NCBI GenBank assembly: GCA_022497155.1
Contig: MU385711.1
Location: forward strand, 1,512,673-1,576,672
Direction: 5' to 3'
Origin: Whalleya microplaca
Taxonomy: Eukaryota > Ascomycota > Sordariomycetes > Xylariales > Xylariaceae
DNA length: 64,000 nucleotides
The notes beneath the pieces are model-generated. The model worked only from the letters and a program-made list of their open reading frames with translations, was not told where the DNA came from and searched no databases. Shown in pieces: positions 1-11,832 of the stretch. The position numbers were made by a program, and so were the translations under genes. The first letter of the stretch is position 1. The number at the start of each line of letters is the position of its first letter.

Positions 1-285
1 ATGACCTAGAGGAACTAGTATTACAGGTAGTGCAGCACTGTAACATACATAACTTACACGCTAGACTACCTAGATAGACTACCTAGAGTTACTTGTGTTC
101 CTTGTCTTTTACATGCTAGTGAATACTCTTCCACCTTCGCATCAACATGTCTTAACCCCTTCCTGCGTGGTCCTAGCAGCCCTAGTCATCATCTCCCGTC
201 CTCATCTTCTTTTGCGGCGACCGCAGCCTGTGATCTGAGACAATCATCTCTTGAAGTGGTAAATTGCGATTGTTACCTGCGGGAA

Positions 286-320
286 ACACGTCCACACACG
301 TCCACACACGTCCACACACA
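286..320. repeat. Short tandem repeat, 10-bp unit
   Basis: About three copies of ACACGTCCAC follow one another, ending in CACACA. It is a simple repeat in non-coding sequence. Confidence 0.8.
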
Positions 321-978
321 TCTTTTCCTCATCCGCCGTTCCTCATTCGTCGTCGCACTCCTGGTCTCCCCCGTCCCCCCCAAATTATTTGTGTCTGGCT
401 TCGAACCTGAGCCTGGGGCCGCATGTCCAATCGCCGTCGTCCAACGGTCCAGACAAGCAGCACTCCTGCAGATAATACTCCGACCTTCGCTGCATTCGCT
501 GCGCAAGTCCAGAAGCTCCAGTGGAAGCCTCTTTTTTATTAGCCTTACCCTGCATGCGCACTACATAATACGCAGTACATAGGGCAGCCCTCATTATATC
601 CAACGACCGAAATAGGACGAATAGGACGACGACTATAGAAGCACGAATAGAAAGATAGCAACGACACCTTTGTTCCTGTGCCCTCCTGGCCTATCCCTCC
701 TGACCCTTCTCCAATGCGAGCCCGACCCCGGCCACCGACCTTGCCCACACCCTGATTGCCTGATTAGCATTTTCTGACAGCTCACCGGCTGCTGCAGTCC
801 CTGGCCCTCGATATTCCACGTGCCGTATGGAGACGAGACGACGGAGAGTCCAAGCCTAGGTTAGGGATAATAATGGAATGAGGAAGGAAATAGCTGGGTC
901 GAAAATCACATACATACATACGCAGTACACACACACAATTGCCTTGTCTAGGTATTCCTTATCGAACATCTGTCGCCC

Positions 979-1029
979 AGATATTCCAGATATATTCCAG
1001 GTATATTCCAGGTATATTCCAGATATTCG
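979..1029. repeat. Short tandem repeat, unit TATTCCAGGTA-like
   Basis: Four to five imperfect copies of an 11-12 bp unit (ATATTCCAGAT / ATATTCCAGGT) lie in the leader region of the RasGAP gene. Confidence 0.8.
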
Positions 1030-1311
1030 AGTCGCAACAACTTGCAACAACCTACAACAACTGCAACAGCCTAGATTGCCCTGTTGCCATGCGCCAAAGT
1101 CGTTGCCGATCTCGTTACCAACCTGTGTAGCTTGCCGTCTGCCATCTGTCGTCTGTCTCCTAGAAATGCCCACGCCCCAATGGCAGCTGCTGAACGATCG
1201 AGCCTCTGCCCGCGATTTGTGACCAACGACCTTTCACTTCCTACTTCCCACTCCCAACGCCAACGCAATCCTGCTTCGTGGCATTTTGCCCTTGGAGGAG
1301 GTGAATGGCCG

Positions 1312-1340
1312 CGACACCGACACCGACACCGACAACGACA
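1312..1340. repeat. (CGACAC)n hexanucleotide repeat
   Basis: Consecutive CGACAC units, the last with one substitution, lie about 70 bases before the chosen start of the RasGAP gene. Confidence 0.8.
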
Positions 1341-1412
1341 CATCGCACGACATAGATACTTCCCATCTGGGCGAAGCCGATCGACCCTCCATGCTCATCC
1401 CCCTCCGTGTTA

Positions 1413-4400
1413 ATGCAGTCGAGACGACGGATGAGCCGAATCCTTCCACCAGAAATGGAGGGGAAGGGGAAAACTCGCGGTGACCGGGACGAGATCCCCT
1501 CGGACCGCTCACAATTTACAGGAGGAGACACTATACGCCGAAGCACGGAAAGGCCTGTCCCTACCATTACGCACACAACCTTCAGGCCCAGTGCCAACAT
1601 GCACAACAGTATCCGGACTGTTACGCCTGAACCTGGCGAGCCCTATCCGATGGACACGAACATGAACAGTATCTCACAAGTGACCCGGGGTTTCGGCGGC
1701 CCTGCCCCTGCCTCTGCCCCTGCCCCTTCTCAGCAGAGCTCGCCCAGGTCCATACCTGGCGGGGAAATGAGACGGCAAGGCGTGGTATTCAATGATTCTG
1801 TCAGCGATTCCATTGACAGCACCTCCTCGAGCCCCCCGCCCCAGCAGCAGAGGTCTGCTAACAGACCACGCACACATACCATGAACGATGCACTTGCACT
1901 ACGCCAGCAAACCTCTGAGAATCGACATAGAGTCGGCTCATTCTCCTCTTCAGGTTCACAACAGTTCACTGACATCGATATTCGCCCGCCCCCCACGGTG
2001 CTCGAATCAGTAGGGTATCCGTCAGTTGCACCGACAAGACCACCTGATTTGCAACTTACTACGTCGTCAAACAAAGACAAAAAGTCTTCTAATCGGCGTC
2101 TGATCAAACGTGGTGCTACTTCTCGTCCTACCTCCCCTTTAATATCCCCACCGCCCTCCGTGGATTCGTTACCCTTACCAATACCTACAGATGATGCCAA
2201 CAGAGTTTTATTACTAATGAGGACTCTATGTGGGCGGATGAAGGGAGAAGTTGAATACCAGACTGAACCGAATGGTCCCTGGTATGCTGGAGTCTGTTAC
2301 ATTGATGAAGATAGGGGGAGTCTGTTGTTTGACTCCGGGCAGAATGGCCCATTCCATATTCCAGTTGTTGCGGATCTTCGTGGATGCCGGGTCTTTCCCA
2401 TGGAATCTAGCAAAGGGGGCAGATGTCTAGAGATTATGAACAACAAGATGGGTGTGGAGCTTCTACTGCGGCCGCTGGTGGCAGATGAATTTGATTTGTG
2501 GCTAGCTAGTTTACTTTGCTGGCAACAACTACGCCCGGGCGCAGTGAGATTCGCCAACGGTAAGGGCAGCAATTCGCCCGGGTCAGGCAGGTCTGAAGTT
2601 AGGAGACGGGGATCTTCCGCGGCTGGCTCTTCGTCTTCAAAAGATGTTGCCATCATTAAAGTTGGTAAAGTGATGCTGTGGGATAAAGGCACCGCCATGT
2701 CACCTCGCGCTATCGTGAAACGCCCATCTACTCGGGATCTCCGTTCGGGCGGAACATCGTGGAGGAGGGTGTCTTGCATTCTGCAGGACAATGGCGAGTT
2801 CAAGCTAATGACAGAAAACGACACGACCACACTTTCAATCATAGAGCTCTCGCAGCTATCCCGTTGCGCCGTACAACAACTGGACAAGTCTGTTTTGGAC
2901 GAGGAATACTGCATCGCGATCTTCCCAATTTACTCATCTACATCCAAGCAGCTTTCGATATTTCGGCCTGTGTATCTTGCTCTTGATAGCAGGGTTCTTT
3001 TTGAGGTTTGGTTTGTGCTCCTGCGTGCATTTGCTGTCTCGGATCTATATGGGCTCGAGGCAGCTACGGAGCAGATCACAGAAGTTAGAGAATCAGACAC
3101 GGATTTTGAAGGGCAGCTATTCCGCCTGGAAAAAACCATCCAAGTAAGAGTTACGGAAGCAAAACTACGAAAACCCATACCGCTACTTGAACACTATGAT
3201 CGACATGCAAAAGATCGAGATCCGCTTGTTGGCAATTATCTAGCCGAGGTCATACTAGATGGTGAAGTTCGTTCCCGGACTACAACGCAAGCAGATACCA
3301 AAAACCCATTCTGGCGTGAGTTTACTCAGTTCACTGAGTTGCCTACCACATTGCCATATCTCTCTGTCATCTTGAAACGAGTTGAGGGGAATATGGAAAC
3401 CTCCAGCCATCAGCTGCAGGCTTCATTGGGCCTACCAAAAACTGGCAACCTGACAGAAATATTATGTGGGGCGGTTGATATACCTTTAGACAAGCTAGAA
3501 CGGGCCAAAGACCACGAACAATGGTTTCAAATATACGATGAGAGGCAAGAGTCGATTGGGAGCATGTTCGTCAAAGTCAACCACGACGAACTAGTCGTTC
3601 TTACTACGAAGGACTACGAGCCGTTATCTGAGCTTCTCCATAGGTTCAGTAGTGGGTTGACCAGCCAAATCGCCTTGGCCATACCTGCTGCGATGCGGCG
3701 CCTTGCCGAAACGTTCCTCAACATCTTCCAGGTGTCTGGTAGCTCCAGCGAATGGATTATGGCCCTTGTTGAAGAAGAAATCGACGGGATCGGAAGCCAG
3801 AACAGTATGAAAAAGCTACGTTTCAGCCGGCGATTAAAATCAAACGAGTCTTCAGCTTCCGCTAGCGACAGAGAGCAACTCGTTCGCGATATGGGCAAAT
3901 CTCTCGCTGGGGAGGCAAACCTCCTGTTTCGAGGCAACTCCCTTCTTACGCAGGCTTTGGAATTCCACATGCGGCGGCTGGGCAAGGAGTTCCTAGAAGA
4001 AGTCCTGACTAATAAGATCTTTGAGATCAACGAGCTTAACCCAGACTGTGAGGTTGATCCTAGCAGAATTCAACACGGCGATGAATTGCAGCAACACTGG
4101 ACTCATCTAATCAAGCTGACCACTGAAACATGGGGTTGCATTACTGACTCTGCGACGAGACTACCACCTGAGCTGCGGCAAATTCTGAAATACGTCCGGG
4201 CCGTCGCAGAAGATAGATATGGTGATTTCCTCCGCACCGTCAATTATACGAGCGTCTCTGGGTTCCTGTTCCTCAGGTTTATCTGTCCGGCCGTTCTCAA
4301 TCCCAAACTTTTCGGACTTCTGCGAGACAATCCACGACCTCGAGCTCAGCGAACGTTGACCCTCATAGCGAAAGGTCTCCAAGCCCTGGCGAACCTATCC

Positions 4401-5261
4401 ACGTTCGGGAAGAAGGAGAGCTGGATGGAGCCCATGAATAAGTTTCTAGGCATACACAGGCAACCTTTCAAGGATTACATCGACCAGATTTGTTCAGTAC
4501 CGAGTGAGCGCAACATAATTACTGTGCCTGCCTCGTATTCCACTCCCGTCACTATTCTCGGCCGATTAAACCCAATATCTCGAGAAGGCTTCCCTTCACT
4601 CCCCTATCTAATCGACCATCCAAGGAATTACGCCGCTTTAGTCAAAATATGGCTTGAATATAACCAGCACTCGGCAGCGGCAGAGCCCACAGATCTGGAC
4701 GGCGAGCTAGCAGATTTTCACAATATCTGCGTAGAACTTCAAAAGCGTTCTGATGAGTGCCTCGCTAGGATTGAAGCTCTTCGCTCAGCAGAGACAGAGT
4801 CGATAATGACGGAGGACTTGGCTGACAGTCTAGAGAAAGCGTCTTTAATGGACTCCGTCAGCTTCTACGGTAATCCGGCAGTTTTAATTGAGAATGACCC
4901 GTATCGGCCACCGGGCTCGGCCGGCAGCGGATCGGACAACGGAGAGCGCTCAGGCTTCCCGCGTTTTGGTCGAGAAGGCAGCTCCCTTCGCCACGTATCA
5001 GACAGTCTAGACATGTCGGACCCGCTGCGGACAATACGCGCGAAGGCCGGCCAAGTGAAGAATCCGCGGAGCTTCCTCAGCGGCCTGATTGGTGGGAAGA
5101 AGGTTAAGGATGGGGTCACCTGCTCGCCGTCGTCGGGCAAAGAGAAGTATAAAGACAAAGATAAGGACAAGGATAGAGACAAGGAGGACAAGAACAGCAG
5201 CAAGAGTATCCTTGGGAGCTTCTCGGAATCCTGGCAGAGCGAATCGAGCTCGCGGCACTAG
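1413..5261 (+). CDS. BUD2: RasGAP protein, BUD2/CLA2 type (C2 + RasGAP)
   Basis: Single-exon gene of 1,282 residues. It is a GTPase-activating protein for a Ras-family small GTPase. The BUD2 type acts on Rsr1/Bud1 and sets polarity and hyphal growth sites at the cortex. The N-terminal 260 residues are low-complexity, rich in Ser and Pro. A PH-like region follows (about 263-545), then a C2 domain (about 574-730; IQVRVTEA and a KNPFW motif are visible). The RasGAP domain spans about 810-1000. FRGNS carries the likely arginine finger at Arg840, and FLFLRFICPAVLNPKLF is the family signature near 951. The tail is charged (KDKDKDKDRDKED) and Ser-rich. The start is the first in-frame ATG; an ATG at 1599 is a credible alternative that would remove 62 low-complexity residues. 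RasGAP activity is well supported; the BUD2 assignment rests on the C2-RasGAP order and length. Confidence 0.88.
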   Translation: MQSRRRMSRILPPEMEGKGKTRGDRDEIPSDRSQFTGGDTIRRSTERPVPTITHTTFRPSANMHNSIRTVTPEPGEPYPMDTNMNSISQVTRGFGGPAPASAPAPSQQSSPRSIPGGEMRRQGVVFNDSVSDSIDSTSSSPPPQQQRSANRPRTHTMNDALALRQQTSENRHRVGSFSSSGSQQFTDIDIRPPPTVLESVGYPSVAPTRPPDLQLTTSSNKDKKSSNRRLIKRGATSRPTSPLISPPPSVDSLPLPIPTDDANRVLLLMRTLCGRMKGEVEYQTEPNGPWYAGVCYIDEDRGSLLFDSGQNGPFHIPVVADLRGCRVFPMESSKGGRCLEIMNNKMGVELLLRPLVADEFDLWLASLLCWQQLRPGAVRFANGKGSNSPGSGRSEVRRRGSSAAGSSSSKDVAIIKVGKVMLWDKGTAMSPRAIVKRPSTRDLRSGGTSWRRVSCILQDNGEFKLMTENDTTTLSIIELSQLSRCAVQQLDKSVLDEEYCIAIFPIYSSTSKQLSIFRPVYLALDSRVLFEVWFVLLRAFAVSDLYGLEAATEQITEVRESDTDFEGQLFRLEKTIQVRVTEAKLRKPIPLLEHYDRHAKDRDPLVGNYLAEVILDGEVRSRTTTQADTKNPFWREFTQFTELPTTLPYLSVILKRVEGNMETSSHQLQASLGLPKTGNLTEILCGAVDIPLDKLERAKDHEQWFQIYDERQESIGSMFVKVNHDELVVLTTKDYEPLSELLHRFSSGLTSQIALAIPAAMRRLAETFLNIFQVSGSSSEWIMALVEEEIDGIGSQNSMKKLRFSRRLKSNESSASASDREQLVRDMGKSLAGEANLLFRGNSLLTQALEFHMRRLGKEFLEEVLTNKIFEINELNPDCEVDPSRIQHGDELQQHWTHLIKLTTETWGCITDSATRLPPELRQILKYVRAVAEDRYGDFLRTVNYTSVSGFLFLRFICPAVLNPKLFGLLRDNPRPRAQRTLTLIAKGLQALANLSTFGKKESWMEPMNKFLGIHRQPFKDYIDQICSVPSERNIITVPASYSTPVTILGRLNPISREGFPSLPYLIDHPRNYAALVKIWLEYNQHSAAAEPTDLDGELADFHNICVELQKRSDECLARIEALRSAETESIMTEDLADSLEKASLMDSVSFYGNPAVLIENDPYRPPGSAGSGSDNGERSGFPRFGREGSSLRHVSDSLDMSDPLRTIRAKAGQVKNPRSFLSGLIGGKKVKDGVTCSPSSGKEKYKDKDKDKDRDKEDKNSSKSILGSFSESWQSESSSRH

Positions 5262-6587
5262 TCATGCCACCGATCCGCAGAACAACTCCCGGGTGCGAAA
5301 CCACAACACACACAGCAGCCGCAGCCACGGGGCTTGAGACACGCACGAGCACGTCTGACGAAACGGCCGCCTATCCCACGAACCGAGTCAGGAAACTTCA
5401 GAGGTGGCAGTGGTGGCGACATCTTGGAGTTGAGATGAGGCGCGAGGGGGAGTTGGGGAGCTTGTAACGATTTTGCCGCTGCGTTGCGTTGCGTTGCGTT
5501 GCGTTGACTTTGGGGCGTTCATGGTAACTAAGGGGGGTAGGAAGCACTTCATCGCAAAAATTCTTCTTTTCGTTTTCAGCTACATCATTATCATGGATTA
5601 GAGAAGAAGACAGTTTTTTCTTTTTTTCCATCCATCCAGAGAGGTCTTTTTTTTTATAAAAAAAATTCCTTACTACTACTACCCCCGTTGGCATTTTTCT
5701 TCCTTCCGAAGGGGGAGGAGGGGGTTTGTTGTTTTTGATTTCAGACGAATAGAGAGAGAGGATTGTGCACAGGCTTTGCAAACGAAGGGGGGGGAAGGCC
5801 TAGGTATTTTTGGGGCCTGACTTTTGAAATATAAAGTTGGGTTTCTGTCTGGCCTTGCCTTTTTTGTCTTTTGCCTTGCTATACTACTACACACGATACG
5901 ATTATACACTTTTTGACGACCCGACGAATATAGATGATGAGAGAGCTGCATTCTTCATTGTAAGAGAGGAGAGAGAGAAGAAAATCCAGGGAGAGGGGAA
6001 GAGGAAGAGAGAGACAGTGAGAGTGGGAGAGAGGGATGGAGAAAGGAGAAGAAGAAGAAGCAAAATAATTCTACTTTGCTTGCTCCTTGCTCCTCCTTCC
6101 TCGGATACTACTGCTGTTTCTTCGGTCGAAAAAGTGTGTGAACATAATAATTCTGTATAATATCCTAATGCCCAACAACCAACAACTTTCTGTCATACAT
6201 AATGAATTCTCTGGGTGTGCGTGCGTGCTATCATGATTTGGATTTATACACTTGCCTATCAAATCTGAATTAGACAGTTGTGAATGGTGGTGTTGGTGGT
6301 TGAAAGATATTTTATTGGTTGGTATTCTAGCAACTCAATTGTGTCTATATGCGAGATGACGATGCCGTCAACTTCGAATAGAGACCCGTTTCCACCGCCG
6401 TTACCCGAGGTTCATAAATCGTCGTGGTTTCCCGGTTCTCATGTCTCATATGATATCCTTTCTCCTCCACTGCCTCCTCCTCTTCCCCCAAGATCCACAG
6501 TCAACAAGAGGGAGAGTCGATGAGATGAATAGATAGATGCACAGTCCCATACCATATCTAGCCTAACCTAGAATTTTTTTTGCAAAC
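5262..6587. other. Intergenic between two convergent genes
   Basis: This stretch lies between the 3' ends of the RasGAP gene (plus) and the cyclophilin gene (minus), so it should contain both 3' UTRs. It has T-runs, purine-rich GAGA tracts around 5960-6060 and a pentanucleotide repeat, but no supportable coding region. Confidence 0.6.
5481..5506. repeat. (GCGTT)5 pentanucleotide repeat
   Basis: Five perfect copies of GCGTT lie in the presumed 3' UTR of the RasGAP gene. Confidence 0.85.
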
Positions 6588-7812
6588 TCAGGCAAAGAAC
6601 TTCTTGTAAGCAGCCTTCTCCTTCGCCAAGCGGGCGGCGGCCTGCTTCTTGACGGCATCGAGCTCCTTAGTAATGGCGGCATCGCCGGGGACGAGCTTCT
6701 TAGCCTCCTCGAGCGCGGCGATCGCGGCGTCCTCGTCCTTCAGGCGGACGAGGGCGACGCCGCGGCGGTACAGGGCCTTGGCCTTCTCGGCGTCGGAGAT
6801 GCCGGGCACGGCGAGCGCGGAGGCGGCACTACGCTCCGCGTCCTCCCACGCCCCGAGCTTGATGTTGAGCAGCGCCGAGTTGCAGTTGAGGGTGAAGCGC
6901 AGGGCGTCGAGCTTTGCGGCCACCTCCTCGCCCTCGGCCTCGGGCTCCTCGTTCAGGTACCGCAGGCCCTTCTGGTACTTCTCGAGCCCGAGGAGCACGT
7001 CGCCGGCCTTGAACGCGCGGTTGCCGTACTCCTTGGTGTCGGAGGCGACCTGCAGCACGCGCGCCGCGCTCGGCGGCTGCTCCGCGTCGTCCTCGGGGAA
7101 GTCCTCGTACGCGTCGCCGAGGGCGTCGGGGGCCTTGGTTTCCGCGGCCGCGGCGCCCGAGAGCTCGCCGCTGTCGGTGATCGCGGCGTCCTTGGTCGGC
7201 TTGTCGCTCTGCGTCGGCAGGTTCTCGATCTGCCGGACGATGGACTTGCCCGTCTTGACCTCGCCGAAGACCACGTGCTTGTTGTCCAGGTGCGGGGTCG
7301 GGACCGTCGTGATGAAGAACTGGGAGCCGTTGGTGCCTAGATAAGGGGGATGTGTTAGCGCTCTGGAGTATGTATAGGAAGCAAAACAAGTCTAGAAAAC
7401 AACATTAAAGATATGTATAGCTCAAAGACTAAAATGAGAGAGGCTCTGCTTGTGACTTACCAGGACCAGCATTGGCCATGCTCAGCAAGAAGGGGCGCTC
7501 GTGCTTAAGCTCAAAGTTCTCATCCTCAAACTTCTCGCCGTAGATGCTCTCGCCGCCGGTGCCATTACCCTCAGTAAAGTCACCACCCTGGATCATGAAC
7601 TGCTTGATGACACGGTGGAAAGTGCTGCCCTTGTAGGTGAGCTGCTTGCCAGTCTTGCCCAGGCCCTTCTCGCCCGTGCACAAGCATCGGAAGTTCTCAG
7701 CCGTCTTGGGGACCACGTCGTCATACAGCTCGAACGTGATCCTGCCGGCGGGCTTGTCGCCGATGCTGATGTCGAAAAAGACGTGGCTGCGCTTCTTAGT
7801 TTCTTCACCCAT
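6588..7812 (-). CDS. CPR6: TPR cyclophilin, 40-kDa peptidyl-prolyl isomerase (CPR6/CypD type)
   Basis: Two exons on the minus strand, 7812-7461 and 7336-6588, give 366 residues. The intron 7460-7337 has GTAAGT and TAG ends and restores the conserved run [17 protein letters not shown] across the junction. The N-terminal cyclophilin domain (about 8-175) catalyses cis-trans isomerisation of prolyl bonds; [16 protein letters not shown] and NGSQFFIT carry the active-site residues of the family. The C-terminal part (about 210-340) has three TPR units that bind the C-terminal EEVD tail of Hsp90, so the protein is an Hsp90 co-chaperone in the cytosol. Length fits the 370-residue family norm. The second exon is much richer in GC than the first. 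The gene is convergent with the RasGAP gene. Confidence 0.95.
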
Positions 7813-9778
7813 CTTGATGGAGGTGGTTGGTGGTGTATGTGAAGTAGGTAGCCTAGTGTGGTGTCTGGTGAGGCTGCGTGCTACCTGGTTGGTAAGTAGG
7901 GAGGATGACGAAGTGGGATGCAGGCTTGAGTGGTTATGTGATGGCTATTATGATGATCTTGGTTACTTGGTCACGATGGGAGGAGGGGTAGGCAACAGAG
8001 AGGAACAACAGAGGGACAATAGAAGGGCTATAATATATGGAGTCTGAGAGGGTCCATGGGTTATGGGCTGGAGTGATTGTTGGAAGGAAGAGGAAAACAA
8101 ACTGTTTGCGGTTGCAATTGAGTTGTCAGTCAGGCTGTCAGACTGTCTGGAATGGAATGCAACTGGTCACCCCGCCATGGAAATAATTAATAAAAAAGCA
8201 AGGCAAGGGGAGTGAAGCTGAGCTGCGCCATTGGAACTTCTTGGCAGAAGCTTCTAGGGGATGATCGTGCGTGGGGCTCGGAGGGGTAATTGCATCTGGC
8301 CAATCGTGTCATGGCGATGTCCTAGTAGGGCTGAGATCGGCATCCAGGGGATCTGGCCTATCAGACCGGGCCGGCTGGGCAGAACTGGGAAGCTTCAACG
8401 TCGCTTTTATATACAGACAGAGTACCACCGCTACATGTAGACCGTATAAGCCACTTAGTTTTTGAGTCACATATTTGCCGCTTTTCTGTAGAATGTTATC
8501 TTTATTATATACTTACATCTTATTCATTACTTGAGGTATTATAATTCTGTGATAACGTATGTATTAATATCGTAACTTTAACTTAGCGACTGTCAGTTTA
8601 GTGTACCATTAGAAACTCTACCTATTTATCTGATTAACTGCCGTAAAGCAGCATCTTGAGCCACAGCTCCACGGTACCCTGGACTAACAGCTGATACCTT
8701 TCTCACACTCAACTTATAGTGTGATGTGATATAGTGCTGTTAGACCCAGTACTTGTGGCTCGGGCGAACAGGAGTGAGAATAGATGTATATTGGCCTATG
8801 CGTTTTCTGATCGGTCAACTACCCTTGATTCTTATGGAGGTGCTGCATTACGGCAGTTAATCAGATACAATAACCATTGTCGATGTATAGTAAGGCACAG
8901 GTAGTGTAATAGTCAGGCACAAGTAGTATATTAACCTATAGGTTAAGGTTGTAGAGGTGCTAGATCTTGGCCTGTCTAGGTGGAAGGGGGGGGGGGGCAA
9001 GGCTCCCTTTACATACTTGAGAGGAGGTGAGAAGGTCGAGGGACCTCCGGTTCTTGCCCCATAGGTACAAGAGGCAGCTCTAAACTATTGGGTTGCTGAC
9101 AGACATAGTCAGATATTGTTTTTTTTTTACAAGGGGCATTCACTCTGCCCAACTTACAGCTGATTGCCCAAACAATGATAGATTATTGTATGGTGGTATC
9201 CAGGTGAGATAATCAAGACTGTGCCGTTTGCTTGGTGTATGGCGTATCATACAGTGAATCATTGTGCCATTGTGGATACATACCTCTTTTACTCAGGCAA
9301 CTCAGGTAACGTACCTAGGTAGTGAATGGATCAAACACCCAGGTAGACATCCCGCAAATCGCCCATTGTTCAGAAGCAGGCGTTCTACCGGATCTATATA
9401 ACCAGCCTGCAATCCTGCCTCTTCCTCCAAACATTCTCTCCGCTTGTCATCGCATGCGTATTAAGTCCACACACTCCATACAATAAGTGTTGCGCCGAAT
9501 AGACAAACGATATTGCACCTTGGGCACTCTATTACTAGCGGTATATATATACACACTTGTACGTCAGCATTTCCGATTCACTTGCACTTCCCATTACTCC
9601 CCCTGTGACTAACGTGATATATATACATGCCAATCTAACATTCATCTCTAGGCTAGGCACACCCGTTGATTCATCCAATCCCCAGCTGCCTGATACACGG
9701 ACATAGCCAGAAGAACCTTCGGAACCACCAGTATCCTTGACTGACCATTCTCACCGAATTGCGTCGCCGACTAAAAAG
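7813..9778. other. Long intergenic region with a MITE-like element
   Basis: Bases 7813-8400 are probably the promoter of the cyclophilin gene. Beyond that the sequence is AT-rich and holds an inverted-repeat element (8627-8867), a G12 run near 8988 and repeated TATATATACA tracts near 9540-9630 just before the F-box gene. I see no supportable gene. Confidence 0.55.
8627..8867. mobile_element. MITE-like element with ~25-bp terminal inverted repeats and TA target duplication
   Basis: The left end TATCTGATTAACTGCCGTAA is matched by its reverse complement TTACGGCAGTTAATCAGATA at the right end; with one mismatch the arms continue into GCAGCA / TGCTGC. The outermost TA on each side fits a Tc1/mariner-class target duplication. 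Inside is a second nested inverted repeat: GAGCCACA at 8658-8665 against TGTGGCTC at 8754-8761, with GACTAACAGC / GCTGTTAGAC and CACACT / AGTGTG further in. The element has no coding capacity, so it would be a non-autonomous DNA transposon or a foldback element. Confidence 0.7.
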
Positions 9779-11832
9779 ATGGCCGAACGTATTCCAGACA
9801 CGCAGGCGTACAGGGGAATCGACGCTTTACCCCTAGACGTTGTGCTGGAAATATGCGACTATCTTGATCTCCGCACCGTTTCTCATTTCGCCCAATGCAA
9901 CACGACCACTTGGGACTCACTCCAGTTGTACCTCTATAAACGAGTAGCCTGGATCAATAAGGACCGTTATCTTGAGAGCGGAGAAAAGCCGGTTGAAAGG
10001 CACCGTTATCCTACTACCATAGAGGAATATTATCGCACTCCGAATATATTGTCATGGGCGATATGCCGGGCCCTTCCCGCGCGTTCTGTCAACCTTGCGG
10101 TACAAGCGTGTAAAGCCATATATCCTCTAATGCTTGATGGCTTTGATGGGTCAGGTCGCGATTCTCGGCCACCGCTGTTTTATGCTGTCACTATGAACAA
10201 GCGGGATGTCGTGGCGCTACTAGAGGAGAATGGCGCAAATTGTAAGTAGCAGTTATTTTCTTTTATCCCCATCTTGTTGCATGATCAAGGGTTCCATACG
10301 GGGTATATTTTGGAGTCGGTACCCAGCAGCCTGTCAGAAAGAACGAATACTAACTGTCTCCTGATGTTGTAGTGAATATGCGTTTTATTTATACCAAGTA
10401 CTTGAACTTCTTCTGCTGCGATCGGCTGGGACCTTCATGCTGGAGTGGCCCTCATAAGGGGGGGGATTGCGATTCAAGTTCTGTGAAATACCAGGGACAA
10501 CTAGGATGCGAATCGGCCTTAATGATGGCTGTCAGACGGTTGAATCTGGAACTGACTCTTGAGCTCGTCCGGAAGACTGACGTTGCAGCCCACCCGTCGG
10601 CTCTGTACATCGCTGTTCGGATGAACTGGATCCCAGGCATTGCGGCAATCATCGAATCGGGCCGCTTAGATCCTACAGCGCTCCCTCTAATTTTGGGCAG
10701 AGCGCTTCATGAGTGTGCTGGGAGATACATTTTATCGCGGAGTTCTGACCCATACATAGTCGATCAGTGTGCGGGTCGTGTAAGATGGACACGGTATACC
10801 CGAGAACAATTCGACGAACAATGTCTGCACACTATCGATTTCTTGGTCTCCAAGGGTGCAGACCTAGACGCTAGATTCGGCGACCACCGCGAGACGGTTC
10901 TCGAACACGCAATTCGACATCGCAAATGCCGTATTGCACAATACCTCTTCGCCGCCACCATACAACCATGCACGGTTGAGCCAAGGAAAAAGAGGAAGGG
11001 CAAGCTACGGCACAAGAAGATGCTGAAGCTCCTCAAAGGAGTAGTCACGGATGACGAGTTGCTGGATCTCACCAAGCTCATGGTACAATCGCTGAGAATC
11101 GACCAGCGTTGTAAACAGGAGATTTTCCAGACTGCCCTTTTTGGCCTCGAGGCCAAATTCATTAGAAGGGTCACACCGCCCCCCTCATGGAAATATCCAT
11201 ACCAGACTCTCCGATTCCTTATCAGCTTCTTCGAGGTTAAACCAGGAAAACTGGCCGAACTAGCTTTGATCACGGGCGGATGGAACTTCCTCCTCCTCAA
11301 GGGCCTGGACAAGTTCAACTTCAAGTTCGATGTGAACCAGCCGGTGGAGGGGTCCGGCGGCAAGTCGATACTCGAGATGGCCATACAGGCTACCGGCCCC
11401 AAGCGCGCTAGGCGTTGGGGCAATCCCGTCTGCCAGCTTATGCCCTGGCACCCGGATCCTACGCTGTTGTCCAAGGAGGCTGACGCAAAATTTCACAAAC
11501 GTAAGTATCTATATGCATGCATATCCACGGACCTACTTACCTATGTATACTTACGACCTTCCCTCTTGACGACGCGTCTCACGAAAAAGCCCATACTTAT
11601 TCGGACATGTTGCTAACCATTCTCTCTCTTAGTTTTCCCAGAGTGTGTGGAGACACTGACTCACGGAACTCCATTGCCGCAGGAATTGAGGCCTCAACCC
11701 CATCAGAGATACTACTGGCGCTATATGGCATACTGGCGCCACTACGAACTCGCAGAAGACCAGACGGACGAACTGGAACCTGATGACTGGCCTGTTAGCA
11801 TTAGGCACATTGAATGTGAGGAGGCATGTTGA
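9779..11832 (+). CDS. F-box and ankyrin-repeat protein
   Basis: Three exons, 9779-10241, 10373-11500 and 11633-11832, give 596 residues. Both introns have GTAAGT donors and keep the frame. An F-box-like motif lies near residues 15-55 (DALPLDVVLEICDYLDLRTV). Ankyrin-like units follow: one spans the first exon junction (PPLFYAVTMNKRDVVALLEE, then GAN-LNM), others lie around SALMMAVRRLNLELTLELV and VLEHAIRHRKCRIAQYLF. F-box/ankyrin proteins of fungi are thought to act as substrate adaptors of SCF ubiquitin ligases; the target here is unknown. A basic patch (PRKKRKGKLRHKK) lies mid-protein and could be a nuclear signal. The start is the ATG of MAERIP, the only ATG before the F-box. Confidence 0.75.

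Larger units (their letters stand above)
1..1412. other. Intergenic / 5' flank of the RasGAP gene
   Basis: I see no supportable gene here. The open frames on both strands are short, lack family signatures and are rich in simple-sequence translation (His/Thr, Arg/His). The stretch holds three small tandem repeats, listed separately, and is probably the promoter and 5' leader of the downstream RasGAP gene. Confidence 0.6.

Noticed and set aside
286..320. Regular spaced repeats as a CRISPR array
   Set aside because: Units are 10 bp with no spacers, and the genome is eukaryotic.
6649..7344. 231-codon open frame opposite the cyclophilin gene
   Set aside because: It is Ala/Ser-rich shadow of the TPR exon and has no independent support.
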